This document shows, piece by piece, positions 33,655 to 42,603 of a DNA stretch of 64,000 nucleotides. Origin of the DNA: Steroidobacteraceae bacterium (lineage in GTDB: Bacteria > Pseudomonadota > Gammaproteobacteria > Steroidobacterales > Steroidobacteraceae); contig JAWLAG010000001.1 in the NCBI GenBank assembly GCA_041395505.1, forward strand, positions 2,418,001 to 2,482,000, written 5' to 3'. Numbering within the stretch: position 1 is the stretch's first letter; each line of letters opens with the position of its first letter. Below the pieces are notes generated by a model, which was not told where the DNA came from, did no database searches, and saw only the letters and a list, made by a program, of their open reading frames with translations. The position numbers and the translations under genes are program-made.

Positions 33655-34967
33655 CACGGCGCCTCCGCAGCGTGCTGGTGCACGTCCGGGCCGATCCGCA
33701 CCAATAGCCAGAGTATGGCTGCCAGCACTGCGAAGGCCGAACCGCTCGCGAGGGTCGCAAACCAGCCGAGCCGATCCACGATCAGGCCAACGACGGGCGC
33801 CAGGAAACCGGCGAGATTCCCGCCCATGTTGAGCACACCGCAGGCTGCTGCGGTGTGCGGTCCGGCGGTGAAGGTCGTCCCCGACCAGTACGCACCTTCG
33901 GTGAACTGCGTAAATCCGAAACACAGCGACAGCAGCGCGACCGCCAGTGTGGCGTTCGATGCCTCCGCACCCGCAAGCAGGAGGACAGCCACCAGCAACA
34001 GACCGACGACCGCCGGCAGACGGCAGCCCCAGCGCGGCCCAAGTCGATGGCAAAGCCAGTCGCAGCTCAAGCCACCGAGCGTGGCGAGCACGGCACCGAC
34101 GATGAACGGCAACGCATACAGCAGTCCGCTTTCGAGCAGCGTGAAACCCCTCTCCTCGACCAGATAGGTGAAAAGCCATTGGCTGAAGATATAGAACACA
34201 TAGTTCATGCAGAAATAACTGCCGGCGAGCAATAGCACATTCGGGCGGGTCAGCACATCGCGCCAGTTCGACGGCGCAGTCGCGGCAACGTTGTCTCGAC
34301 CCGCCTCGATCAACGCGATTTCCTCGGCAGTCGTGGCGCGATGTTCGCGGGGCCGGTCGCGCCCATACCACCACCACCACGCCGCGGCGGCGAATCCAAC
34401 TGGCGCCAGGACGTAGAACGACTCACGCCAGCCATATCGCACGATAAGAAAGGTAACGACCGGCCCGACGGCCGCCTGGCCGAGGGTCAGGCCCGCGCTC
34501 AGCATGGAATTCGGGAATGCCCAGTTGCCGACCGGAAACCAGTTCGCAAACGTACCAGCGGCAACAGGAAACATCGGCGCATTGGCGATGCCCATCAGGA
34601 AGCGCGCAATCATCAAGGCGTACATTGCGCCCGCTGCCGAAGCGGCCATGAGACCTGGCGCGAACCCCGTAAGCAGCGACAACAATCCCCAGCTCGCTGC
34701 GGCAATCGTGAGCGCAAGGCGCGGTCCCGCGACATCACCGAAAATACCGCCCGGCACCTGGAAAAGCGCATAGGCAATATTGAAACTTGCCAGTATCCAG
34801 CCTATTTCGACCGATGAAAACCCGAACTCCTCGCGAATGCTCGGCAGTGCAACTGACATGTTGTTGCGCAACAGGTAGTTGACGAAACTCAACACGAACA
34901 GCAATCCGAGTATGCGCATACGCACCGGTAGTGCACCTCTGCGCGCAGCCATCACATTTGTATTCAC
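33654..34967 (-). CDS. MFS transporter, anion:cation symporter (ACS) type
   Basis: A 437-residue, 12-segment membrane protein. The ACS-like opening is RMRILGLLFVLSFVNYLLRNNMSVALPSIREEFGFSSVEIGWILASFNIAYALFQVPGG-type, followed by ARFLMGIANAPMFPVAAGTFANWFP and a C-half with GFTQFTEGAYWSGTTFTAGPHTAAACGVLNMGGN. Members import organic acids such as hexuronates, glucarate or phthalate. The start is GTG 34967, with GGAGA eight bases upstream. The stop and the peptidase start share a base (TGATG). It is probably the inner-membrane importer of the catabolic operon. Confidence 0.9.
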   Translation of the reverse strand: MNTNVMAARRGALPVRMRILGLLFVLSFVNYLLRNNMSVALPSIREEFGFSSVEIGWILASFNIAYALFQVPGGIFGDVAGPRLALTIAAASWGLLSLLTGFAPGLMAASAAGAMYALMIARFLMGIANAPMFPVAAGTFANWFPVGNWAFPNSMLSAGLTLGQAAVGPVVTFLIVRYGWRESFYVLAPVGFAAAAWWWWYGRDRPREHRATTAEEIALIEAGRDNVAATAPSNWRDVLTRPNVLLLAGSYFCMNYVFYIFSQWLFTYLVEERGFTLLESGLLYALPFIVGAVLATLGGLSCDWLCHRLGPRWGCRLPAVVGLLLVAVLLLAGAEASNATLAVALLSLCFGFTQFTEGAYWSGTTFTAGPHTAAACGVLNMGGNLAGFLAPVVGLIVDRLGWFATLASGSAFAVLAAILWLLVRIGPDVHQHAAEAP

Positions 34968-35001
34968 TTTTTGGTCTCCGGCGCCGCGACGGGGCGCGTG
35001 C

Positions 35002-36630
35002 TCACGCTGCCCCCAGCGCGCCATCGCGCAGCAGTTGTCGTGCCGCATTGTAGCCCGGCGCACCCGTCACACCACCACCCGGGTGGCCGCCCGCGCTGCA
35101 AAGGTAAAGGCCCCGCAGCGGCCCGCGATAGCGGCTGTATTGCGGCACCGGCCGCATGTGCCACAGCTGGTCGAGCGCGATGTCGCCGTGGAAGATATTG
35201 CCTTCGGTGATCCCGAAGCGCTGCTCGAGATCGAACGGAGTCAGTACGTCGCGCGCGACAACCGTGCTCGAAAACCCCGGCGCGTAATTTTCGATTTGGC
35301 GTGTCACCTGGTCGCCGAGTGCATCGCGACGCGATGGCCAATCGCCATCGCTCGGTTGCCATGGCAGGAACTGCACGAAGCAGGTCATGACGTGCCGATC
35401 GGCCGTGACCAATGAGGAATCCACGTTCGATGCGAGCACGCAATCGATCCACAGCCGATCGTGGATCTTGCCGCGCTGCGAGGCGTGGTAGCCGGCTTCG
35501 GCGTCGGCAAGAGTCGGCACCAGTGTGAACAACGAGCGCTCGGCGGGCGTGCGGTCCGCCGGCATGCCCGTAACACGCGGTTCGGCACTCAACACGTAAT
35601 TGACCTTGCCGCAGGGTCCAGCCATGCGAATGGCACGCACGGAGTTCAGGAACTGCGGTTCGAACCAGCGCGCATCGAGCAAGCCGAGGTAGGTGCGTTT
35701 GGGGTCGGCGTTGGACAGGACGACGCCGGCGGCCAGCGATTGCCCACATTGCAACGTTACGCCACGCACCGCATGGTCGTGCACGTCGATCGATGCGACC
35801 TCGCTGTCGCAGCGAATTTCAACGCCCAGGTCACGACAGGCCGAGGCGAGCGCCGCCGTGATGCTGCCCATGCCACCCATGACGTGCCCCTGGAACCCTG
35901 CCTGGCGCCGCTCGCCACCGGATAACAAATGAAACAGCAAGCCCATCGCCGTGCCGGGCTGCCAGGGTCCGCCGTGCTTGCCGTAAAGCGAATTCGCGAG
36001 GACGAGGCGTTGCAGCTTGGGGTGTGCGAATTGGCTTTCGAGCAGCTGCGCGAGCGATGTCGTCATGAAGCGCGTCAGCGGCGCAAGATCCCTGCCGCGC
36101 AGTGCACGCAGTCGCCACCACAGTTGCAGCCAGTCACGCCAGCGCGCAACGCCGCTCGCCGCGAAATCGGGCGGCGCCTGCAGGAAGAGCGGTTCGAGAT
36201 AGCCCGCGAGGTGCTTGAGCTCCTGCTCGAGGGCGATGAAACCAGCCACGTCGCCCGGTGAAACAGCCTCGAGTTCGCGCACGAGGCGCCCCCGATCCGA
36301 CCACCACGCAAGCACACTGCCGTCTTCGAATGCGACTTGAACGCCCGGCTCGCAGGGCTCCATGCGCAAACCGTAATTGCCAAGCCGCAGGTCGCTGATG
36401 ACTTCCGGGCGCAGCATGCTGGCGATATAGGATGCCGTCGACACGCGACAGCCGGGCGCGCGGAGCGGATCGATTTCCTCTGTGACGGCGCAACCGCCGA
36501 CAACGGCGCGACGCTCGAGCACCAGCACGCGTCGGCCGGCGCGCGCCAGGTAGGCAGCAGCGGTCAGGCCATTGTGGCCCGCGCCCACGACGATGACGTC
36601 GAACTGACGATGCGTTGCTGCCGCGCCCAT
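35002..36630 (-). CDS. PYROXD2/phytoene-desaturase-like FAD oxidoreductase 3
   Basis: First gene of the nine-gene minus-strand operon; 542 residues. The N-terminal FAD motif is FDVIVVGAGHNGLTAAAYLARAGRRVLVLERR, followed by GCAVTEEIDPLRAPGCRVSTASYIASML. The C-terminal block is GLYLCSAGGHPGGGVTGAPGYNAARQLL. It shares layout with the genes at 28092 and 29644 but differs enough to imply a different substrate or step. It is divergent from the TPR-sulfotransferase across 52 bp. That gap carries a perfect TATAAT (36644-36649, plus strand) without a good -35. Confidence 0.9.
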   Translation of the reverse strand: MGAAATHRQFDVIVVGAGHNGLTAAAYLARAGRRVLVLERRAVVGGCAVTEEIDPLRAPGCRVSTASYIASMLRPEVISDLRLGNYGLRMEPCEPGVQVAFEDGSVLAWWSDRGRLVRELEAVSPGDVAGFIALEQELKHLAGYLEPLFLQAPPDFAASGVARWRDWLQLWWRLRALRGRDLAPLTRFMTTSLAQLLESQFAHPKLQRLVLANSLYGKHGGPWQPGTAMGLLFHLLSGGERRQAGFQGHVMGGMGSITAALASACRDLGVEIRCDSEVASIDVHDHAVRGVTLQCGQSLAAGVVLSNADPKRTYLGLLDARWFEPQFLNSVRAIRMAGPCGKVNYVLSAEPRVTGMPADRTPAERSLFTLVPTLADAEAGYHASQRGKIHDRLWIDCVLASNVDSSLVTADRHVMTCFVQFLPWQPSDGDWPSRRDALGDQVTRQIENYAPGFSSTVVARDVLTPFDLEQRFGITEGNIFHGDIALDQLWHMRPVPQYSRYRGPLRGLYLCSAGGHPGGGVTGAPGYNAARQLLRDGALGAA

Positions 36631-36682
36631 GCTGGGGCCCGCTTATAATTGTTGCACTGCCGCCAGTTTGACAGGAAATCCG

Positions 36683-38701
36683 ATGACCGGCACACCCGAA
36701 CCCGTGGGCACCGTGGAGGTTGCGCTGGCCCATACGGCGCGCCTCATGGAGCAGGATCCCGCGCTCGCCGCGACACAGGCTCGCGAAATCCTGCAACAGT
36801 TGCCAGAACACCCGATCGCGCGGCTGCTGCTTGGCGGATCGCTGCGCCGCAATGGCGAGCTCGATGCCGCCATCGCCGTGCTCGAACCCCTGGTACAGGA
36901 ACAACCACTGGCAGCCGCTGCCCACTACGAGTACGCGCTCGCGCTCGGTCGCGTTGGCCGCGGCGACGAAGCCGTCGCGCAGATACGCCGCACGCTCGAA
37001 TTGAAGCCCGACCTGGCCGACGCCTGGCTGGCGCTCGCCGATCATTTGCGCGCAATCGGCGAAACGCATGCAGCCGACGAGGCCTATGCGCGGCACATCA
37101 AGACCGCAGCACGCGATCCGCGTCTGCTCGCACCCGCCACCGCATTGTGCGACGGCCGGATTGCGGTGGCCGAGAGCCAGTTACGCGAGCACTTGCGCGA
37201 TTATCCGACTGACATTGCCGCCATCCGCATGCTGGCGGAAGTGGCGGCCCGTCTCGGTCGCGACAGCGACGCCATCGCGCTGCTCGAGCGATGCCTCGAA
37301 CTCGCGCCTGGATTTACCGCGGCGCGCAACAACTATGCGACCCTGTTGAATCGCCAGAATCGCAGCACCGAGGCACTGCAGCAGATAGAGCGGGTGCTCG
37401 CAGATGAACCGCAGAACCCCGGCGCGCGATTTCTCAAGGCTGCCGCATTGACTCGCATCGGCGAGTACGAGGCGGCGATCACTGCCTACGAGGACGTTCT
37501 TCGGGAATATCCGCAACAGGCGAAGGCCTGGATGAGTTACGGGCACACGCTCAAAACGACCGGACGCACCGACGAGAGCATTCGCGCCTATCGGCGCAGC
37601 ATCGAACTGATGCCCGAGCTCGGCGAAAGCTACTGGAGTCTCGCCAATCTCAAGACCTTTCGCTTTGCCGCCAAGGAGCTCGAGGCCATGTCGCGGCAGC
37701 TCGCCCGCAGTGATCTCGATGGCGAGCATCGCTTTCATTTTCATTTTGCCGTCGGCAAGGCGATGGAAGACGCGGACGAATTCGAGGCCTCCTTCCGCCA
37801 TTACGCCGAGGGCAATCGCCTGCGCCGTGGCATGTTGAAGTACCGCGCCGAGGATACGAGTGCGCAACTCAAGCGGATCGAAAAAACACTTACGCGGGAA
37901 TTCTTCGCCGCCCGCACGGGCATGGGCCACGAGGCGCCGGATCCCATTTTCATCGTCGGCATGCCGCGGGCCGGCTCGACGCTCCTAGAGCAGATCCTGG
38001 CGAGTCACTCGCAGGTCGAAGGCACGATGGAGCTGCCCAATATCATTGCCATGGCGCGCGAACTCGGCGGCCGCCAGTCGCGGCAGGATGAGAATCGCTA
38101 CCCCGAGATCCTGGCCGAACTCGGCGCGGACGAACTCCGTGCCCTCGGCGAGCGCTATGTCGCGGAAACCCGCGTACAGCGCAAGACCGATGCCCGGTAT
38201 TTCATCGACAAGATGCCGAACAACTTCCAGCACGTGGGACTCATCCACCTCATCCTGCCGAATGCCCGGATCATCGACGCGCGCCGTCATCCCCTCGGGT
38301 GCTGCTTTTCCGGGTTCAAGCAGCACTTCGCGCGCGGCCAGAACTATTCATACAGCCTCGCGGACATCGGCCAGTTCTATCGTGCCTATGTCGAGCTGAT
38401 GCGTCACTACGATGCGGTGCTGCCAGGACGGGTTCATCGCGTCATCTACGAGCGGATGGTCGATGACACCGAACAGGAGATTCGCCGCCTGCTCGACTAT
38501 TGTGGCCTGCCCTTCGAGGATGCCTGCCTGCGCTTCTACGAGACCGAACGCGCCGTGCGTACGCCGAGCTCCGAGCAGGTCAGGCAGCCGATTTTCCGTG
38601 CTGGCGTCGAACAGTGGCGCAAATACGACAACTGGTTGGAGCCGCTGAAAATAGCGTTGGGACCAGTACTCGATGCTTATCCCGGTGTCCCCCCTTTCTA
38701 A
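36683..38701 (+). CDS. TPR-repeat sulfotransferase family protein
   Basis: A 672-residue fusion. Residues about 1-370 are tetratricopeptide repeats (for example PGFTAARNNYATLLNRQNRSTEALQQIERVL). The C-terminal third is a sulfotransferase domain with the PAPS-binding loop FIVGMPRAGSTLLEQILASHSQVEG near residue 420, and DARRHPLGCCFSGFKQHF as the 3'-phosphate site. Such proteins often sit next to TonB-dependent receptors in marine and soil proteobacteria, as here (54 bp to the next gene), but the acceptor is not known. I start at the ATG before TGTPEPVG; upstream in-frame codons look non-coding. Confidence 0.88.
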   Translation: MTGTPEPVGTVEVALAHTARLMEQDPALAATQAREILQQLPEHPIARLLLGGSLRRNGELDAAIAVLEPLVQEQPLAAAAHYEYALALGRVGRGDEAVAQIRRTLELKPDLADAWLALADHLRAIGETHAADEAYARHIKTAARDPRLLAPATALCDGRIAVAESQLREHLRDYPTDIAAIRMLAEVAARLGRDSDAIALLERCLELAPGFTAARNNYATLLNRQNRSTEALQQIERVLADEPQNPGARFLKAAALTRIGEYEAAITAYEDVLREYPQQAKAWMSYGHTLKTTGRTDESIRAYRRSIELMPELGESYWSLANLKTFRFAAKELEAMSRQLARSDLDGEHRFHFHFAVGKAMEDADEFEASFRHYAEGNRLRRGMLKYRAEDTSAQLKRIEKTLTREFFAARTGMGHEAPDPIFIVGMPRAGSTLLEQILASHSQVEGTMELPNIIAMARELGGRQSRQDENRYPEILAELGADELRALGERYVAETRVQRKTDARYFIDKMPNNFQHVGLIHLILPNARIIDARRHPLGCCFSGFKQHFARGQNYSYSLADIGQFYRAYVELMRHYDAVLPGRVHRVIYERMVDDTEQEIRRLLDYCGLPFEDACLRFYETERAVRTPSSEQVRQPIFRAGVEQWRKYDNWLEPLKIALGPVLDAYPGVPPF

Positions 38702-38754
38702 AAGCCCATGCTCCCGGTGTAGAATCGCGACAACAACGATTCGGGGAGATACTC

Positions 38755-41175
38755 ATGACGCGCAGTCGTAAACGCAAACTGCAACGCGCCAAGGTGGCAC
38801 TGGCCAGCATGCCCATTGCTTCGGGATTCCTGGCGGCAAGCCAGGCGGCGATGGCGCAGGATGAAGCGGCCACGAGTGGCGGCCTCGAGGAAGTGGTCGT
38901 CACGGCGCAGAAGCGTTCCGAGAATCTGCAGCAGGTCCCTCTCAGCATCCAGGCGATTGGCACCGAAAAGCTCGACCAGCTCAATATCACGAGCTTCACC
39001 GACTACGCCAAGTTCCTGCCGAGCGTCGCCTACACCAGCATTGGCCCGGGCCAGTCGGCCGTTTACATGCGCGGCGTGGCCAGCGGCGAGAACAACAACC
39101 ACTCGGGACCGCTGCCGAGCGTCGGCATCTATCTCGACGAGCAGCCCATTACGACCATCCAGGGCTCACTCGACATCCATCCCTACGACATCGCGCGCGT
39201 CGAGTCGCTCGCAGGTCCGCAGGGCACGCTGTACGGCGCCAGCTCCCAGTCGGGCACGATCCGCATCATCACCAACAAGCCGAGCACCGAGTACGTCGAC
39301 GGCGGATACGGCGTCGAACTCAATCAATACACAGGCCATGGCGCCGGCTACATTGCCGAGGGCTTTGTCAACCTGCCGATCAACGACAAGGCCGCGGTGC
39401 GCCTCGTCGGCTGGGCCAAACGCGACGGCGGCTATATCTCGAACCTGGCCGGCACCCGCAATTACGAAAGCGGCGCGGTCGAGGACACGACGCCTTTCGC
39501 GGGCAAGGACCTGAACGAGGTCGACACCTATGGCGCGCGCGCGGCACTCGGGATTCACCTCAACGAGTCCTGGACCGTGACGCCCACGCTCATGGCCCAA
39601 CAGCAGAAGTACGATGGCAGTTTCAGCAACGACCTGACCAAAGGCGACTTCGCGACCCAGCACTCGCGTGCCGAGTTCTACAAGGACAAGTGGTGGCAGG
39701 GAGCGATGACCGTCGAAGGAAGAATCGGCAATTTCGATGTCGTCTATGCCGGTGCCTACCTCAAGCGTGATGCGACGGGCCTCACCGACTACGCGGACTA
39801 CACCTACTGGTATGACCAGTACTACGCGAGTTTCGGCACCGGCGCGTGCTTCTCCTGCTATTTCTATGACAATGCCGGCGATCCGGTTGCGAATCCGTCG
39901 CAATACTTCCGCTCGAATGACCGTTACAACAAGATCAGCCACGAAGTACGTTTGTCCACGCCGAAGGAAAATCGCGTGCGCGCGGTCTTCGGCTACTTCT
40001 GGCAGCGCCAGGTCCACAACATCGAGCAGCGCTACATGGTCGACGGCATCGCCGATGCCATCACGGTCACCGGCTGGCCCGATACCATCTGGCTCACCGA
40101 ACAGCAACGCGTCGATCGCGACAAGGCATTGTTCACCGAAGTCTCGTTCGACATGACCGACAAGTTGAGCGGCACGGTCGGCGTACGCTTCTTCGAGGCG
40201 AACAATACGCTGCACGGCTTCTTCGGCTACAGCTCCGGGTTCAGCAGCCGCACCGGCGAGGCCGCCTGCGTGACGCCAGTCGTGGCCGGCAGCGGCGTCA
40301 ACGGCGGACCCTGCATCAATCTGTATGCCCTGTCCGATCCGACAGGCGCCACACCAAAAGGCGTCAAGGAAAGCGGCAACACACCGAAGTTCAACCTGAC
40401 CTACAAATTCGACCCCGACCGCATGGTCTATGCCACCTACTCCCGAGGCTTCCGTCCGGGTGGTGTCAACCGGCGTGGCGATTTCGAGTCTTATCGTGCC
40501 GACTTCCTCAAGAACTACGAGCTCGGCTGGAAGACCAGCTGGGCGGACAACCGCATTCGCCTCAACGGTGCGATTTACAAAGAGGATTGGAACGACATCC
40601 AGTTTTCGTTCATCCCGCCCGGTGGCAGCGGCCTCACCGTCATCGGCAATGCCGGCAAGGCGGAAGTGAAAGGCATCGAAGCGAGCCTCGACTGGCGGCC
40701 CAACGAAAGCCTGCTGTTGAGCCTCGGCGCCGCGTACAACGACGCCAAGCTGAAGGAAAACTATCCGCCCGGCTCCACGGCGGCCAATGGCGACGTGCAG
40801 GCGCCGAACGGCACCCAGCTGCCGGTCACGCCCAAGTTCAAAGGCAATCTGATCGCGCGCTACAACTTCCCGCTCGGGGCCTACGACGCCCACGTGCAGG
40901 GGGCATTGTCGACGCAGTCGAGTAGCTGGTCCGACCTGCGGGACAGTGACCGCGCGGTCCTTGGCCAGAATGACAGTTACAGCATCGCCGACTTCACCTT
41001 CGGCATCGAGAAGGACCGATACGCCATCGAACTGTTCGTCAACAATGCCTTCGACGAGCGTGCCGTGGTGACGACCTTCGTCGGCTGCGAAACCAGTGTT
41101 TGCGGCCCCGAGCCTTACATCACGGCTGTGACGCCGCGCAAGGTCGGCATCAAGTTCAGTCAGAAGTTTCGCTGA
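38755..41175 (+). CDS. TonB-dependent outer-membrane receptor 1
   Basis: The 806 residues include an Arg/Lys-rich signal peptide ending near AAMAQ, a TonB box (LEEVVVTAQKRSENLQQVPLSI), a plug domain to about residue 180 (VESLAGPQGTLYGASSQSGTIRIITNKP), a 22-stranded barrel with FNLTYKFDPDRMVYATYSRGFRPGGVNRRGDF, and a terminal aromatic PRKVGIKFSQKFR. GGGGAG precedes the ATG. It belongs to the broad group taking up organic substrates, not only siderophores. It is followed by an intrinsic terminator. It probably takes up the substrate of the adjacent catabolic genes (inference). Confidence 0.94.
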   Translation: MTRSRKRKLQRAKVALASMPIASGFLAASQAAMAQDEAATSGGLEEVVVTAQKRSENLQQVPLSIQAIGTEKLDQLNITSFTDYAKFLPSVAYTSIGPGQSAVYMRGVASGENNNHSGPLPSVGIYLDEQPITTIQGSLDIHPYDIARVESLAGPQGTLYGASSQSGTIRIITNKPSTEYVDGGYGVELNQYTGHGAGYIAEGFVNLPINDKAAVRLVGWAKRDGGYISNLAGTRNYESGAVEDTTPFAGKDLNEVDTYGARAALGIHLNESWTVTPTLMAQQQKYDGSFSNDLTKGDFATQHSRAEFYKDKWWQGAMTVEGRIGNFDVVYAGAYLKRDATGLTDYADYTYWYDQYYASFGTGACFSCYFYDNAGDPVANPSQYFRSNDRYNKISHEVRLSTPKENRVRAVFGYFWQRQVHNIEQRYMVDGIADAITVTGWPDTIWLTEQQRVDRDKALFTEVSFDMTDKLSGTVGVRFFEANNTLHGFFGYSSGFSSRTGEAACVTPVVAGSGVNGGPCINLYALSDPTGATPKGVKESGNTPKFNLTYKFDPDRMVYATYSRGFRPGGVNRRGDFESYRADFLKNYELGWKTSWADNRIRLNGAIYKEDWNDIQFSFIPPGGSGLTVIGNAGKAEVKGIEASLDWRPNESLLLSLGAAYNDAKLKENYPPGSTAANGDVQAPNGTQLPVTPKFKGNLIARYNFPLGAYDAHVQGALSTQSSSWSDLRDSDRAVLGQNDSYSIADFTFGIEKDRYAIELFVNNAFDERAVVTTFVGCETSVCGPEPYITAVTPRKVGIKFSQKFR

Positions 41176-41200
41176 TAACTGACTGATTCATAAACATTGA

Positions 41201-41228
41201 ACGGCGCCGCTTGCGGCGCCGTTTTTTT
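41201..41228 (+). terminator. intrinsic terminator after TonB receptor 1
   Basis: A GC-rich stem (41201-41210 with 41213-41222) and a run of seven T at 41222-41228, located 26 bp after the receptor stop. It reaches the end of the convergent oxidase gene. Confidence 0.9.
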
Positions 41229-42603
41229 ATATGGTCGGGCCTGGCACGATCGGCGTACCGTCGAAAAACCGGCTGAGACGAAACGGCTCGAGTTCGCAGG
41301 CCGTGCTGGCGCCCAGCATCATGCGCGCAGCCAGTTCGCCGGCCGCGGGCCCCAAGCCAAATCCGTGTCCGCTGAATCCGGTGGCGAAGGCAAGCCCCGG
41401 ATTCGACTCTGCGCCGCTGATGATGGGCAATACATCGGGCGAGGTTTCGATCATGCCCGCCCAGGTCTCGACGATCGGAACCCGGGTCAGTGCTGGGAAA
41501 AACTTCCCGAGCGCGCGGCGGATTTCGCCGAGCAGCGCGGCGGATGGCAGCGGGGCCAGCATGCGCTCGCGCTCGAATACGGTTGCGGGAGGCTGCGCTC
41601 GCGAAGGCTCGCCGACCTGACTGCTCGCGGACGGGAACAACCGCATGCGGATCGAGCCATGTTCCTGGCGCAGCGCAGGAAAGAACATGCGCGCCAGGCG
41701 AAGGCTATCCCATTCCAGGAAGTGTTCGAACGCCGAACCATGGGCGACGGTGTAGCCGCCATCACGACGCCGGCGCAAGGCCACGGCATCCGACCACGCG
41801 CAACCATCCAGGAAGGCCGGCGCGGCTGCGGTGCGCGCCACCGTGCCCCGCACGCGCAACTGCGGCAGATCGATGCCAAGCATGCGGGCAAATTCGCGCG
41901 ACCAGGCGCCGGCGGCAACGAGTATGGATTGCGCTTTCACCACTCCATGTTCGGTCACGACGTCGCGCCATTCACCTGCAACGCGCTCCAGGCCGCGCAC
42001 CGCGCAGTGACTGACAACGCGCGCACCTGCCGCGACCGCAGCGCGTGCAAAGGCAGGCGACGCCAGGTGCGGCTCCGCGCGCCCGTCGCTCGCGGTATAG
42101 AGCGCGCCGGCCCATGCGCCGCCATCGCGCAATACGCGGGCGAGTGCCGCACGATCGAGGCGTTGCGTGTCGAGCCCGGCCTCACGCGCAGTCTCGAGCC
42201 AGGTGCACAGCGCATCGAGCTCGGCGACCGTTCGTCCCAGGTAAAGGCAGCCGCCTTGGGCGAAACCCGTGACCTCGCCGGTCTCAGCCGTGAATGACTT
42301 CCAGATGTCGAGGCTTCGCATCATCAGAGGCAGTTCGACGCGCGCGCGGCCCTGCTGCCTCACCCAGCCCCAGTTGCGGCCCGATTGCTCGCCGCCTATG
42401 CGGCCTTTCTCGAGGAGCAATACGGGAACACCGTGGCGCGCGAGGTACCATGCTGCCGCACAACCCACGATGCCGCCGCCGACGATGACGACGGCGGATT
42501 GCGCAGGTAGCCGGTCATGCACAGGATCGAACCGCCACTCATCGAGGACGTGGCCTGCGACCTGCTGCTCGCCCTGGTGCCGTTGTGACAGAATGTCTGC
42601 CAT
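41227..42603 (-). CDS. FAD-dependent amine/D-amino-acid oxidase (DadA/DAO family)
   Basis: A 458-residue flavoprotein of the DAO superfamily. The N-terminal FAD motif is SAVVIVGGGIVGCAAAWYLARHGVPVLLLEKG, followed by SGRNWGWVRQQGR, and the C-terminal block is NPGLAFATGFSGHGFGLGPAAGELAA. Members oxidise glycine derivatives, sarcosine, D-amino acids or glutamylputrescine. It is divergent from the aldehyde dehydrogenase gene, sharing the CATG at 42601-42604 as both start codons. An amine oxidase making an aldehyde for that dehydrogenase would make sense, but is inferred. Confidence 0.88.
   Translation of the reverse strand: MADILSQRHQGEQQVAGHVLDEWRFDPVHDRLPAQSAVVIVGGGIVGCAAAWYLARHGVPVLLLEKGRIGGEQSGRNWGWVRQQGRARVELPLMMRSLDIWKSFTAETGEVTGFAQGGCLYLGRTVAELDALCTWLETAREAGLDTQRLDRAALARVLRDGGAWAGALYTASDGRAEPHLASPAFARAAVAAGARVVSHCAVRGLERVAGEWRDVVTEHGVVKAQSILVAAGAWSREFARMLGIDLPQLRVRGTVARTAAAPAFLDGCAWSDAVALRRRRDGGYTVAHGSAFEHFLEWDSLRLARMFFPALRQEHGSIRMRLFPSASSQVGEPSRAQPPATVFERERMLAPLPSAALLGEIRRALGKFFPALTRVPIVETWAGMIETSPDVLPIISGAESNPGLAFATGFSGHGFGLGPAAGELAARMMLGASTACELEPFRLSRFFDGTPIVPGPTI

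Noticed and set aside
28092..36630. Carotenoid biosynthesis cluster
   Set aside because: The FAD enzymes resemble phytoene desaturases, but no phytoene synthase, cyclase or prenyl transferase is present and the neighbours are amine-catabolic.
39166..40893. Long minus-strand frame inside TonB receptor 1
   Set aside because: The receptor has a complete plug and barrel. The antisense frame has no motif and no ribosome-binding site.
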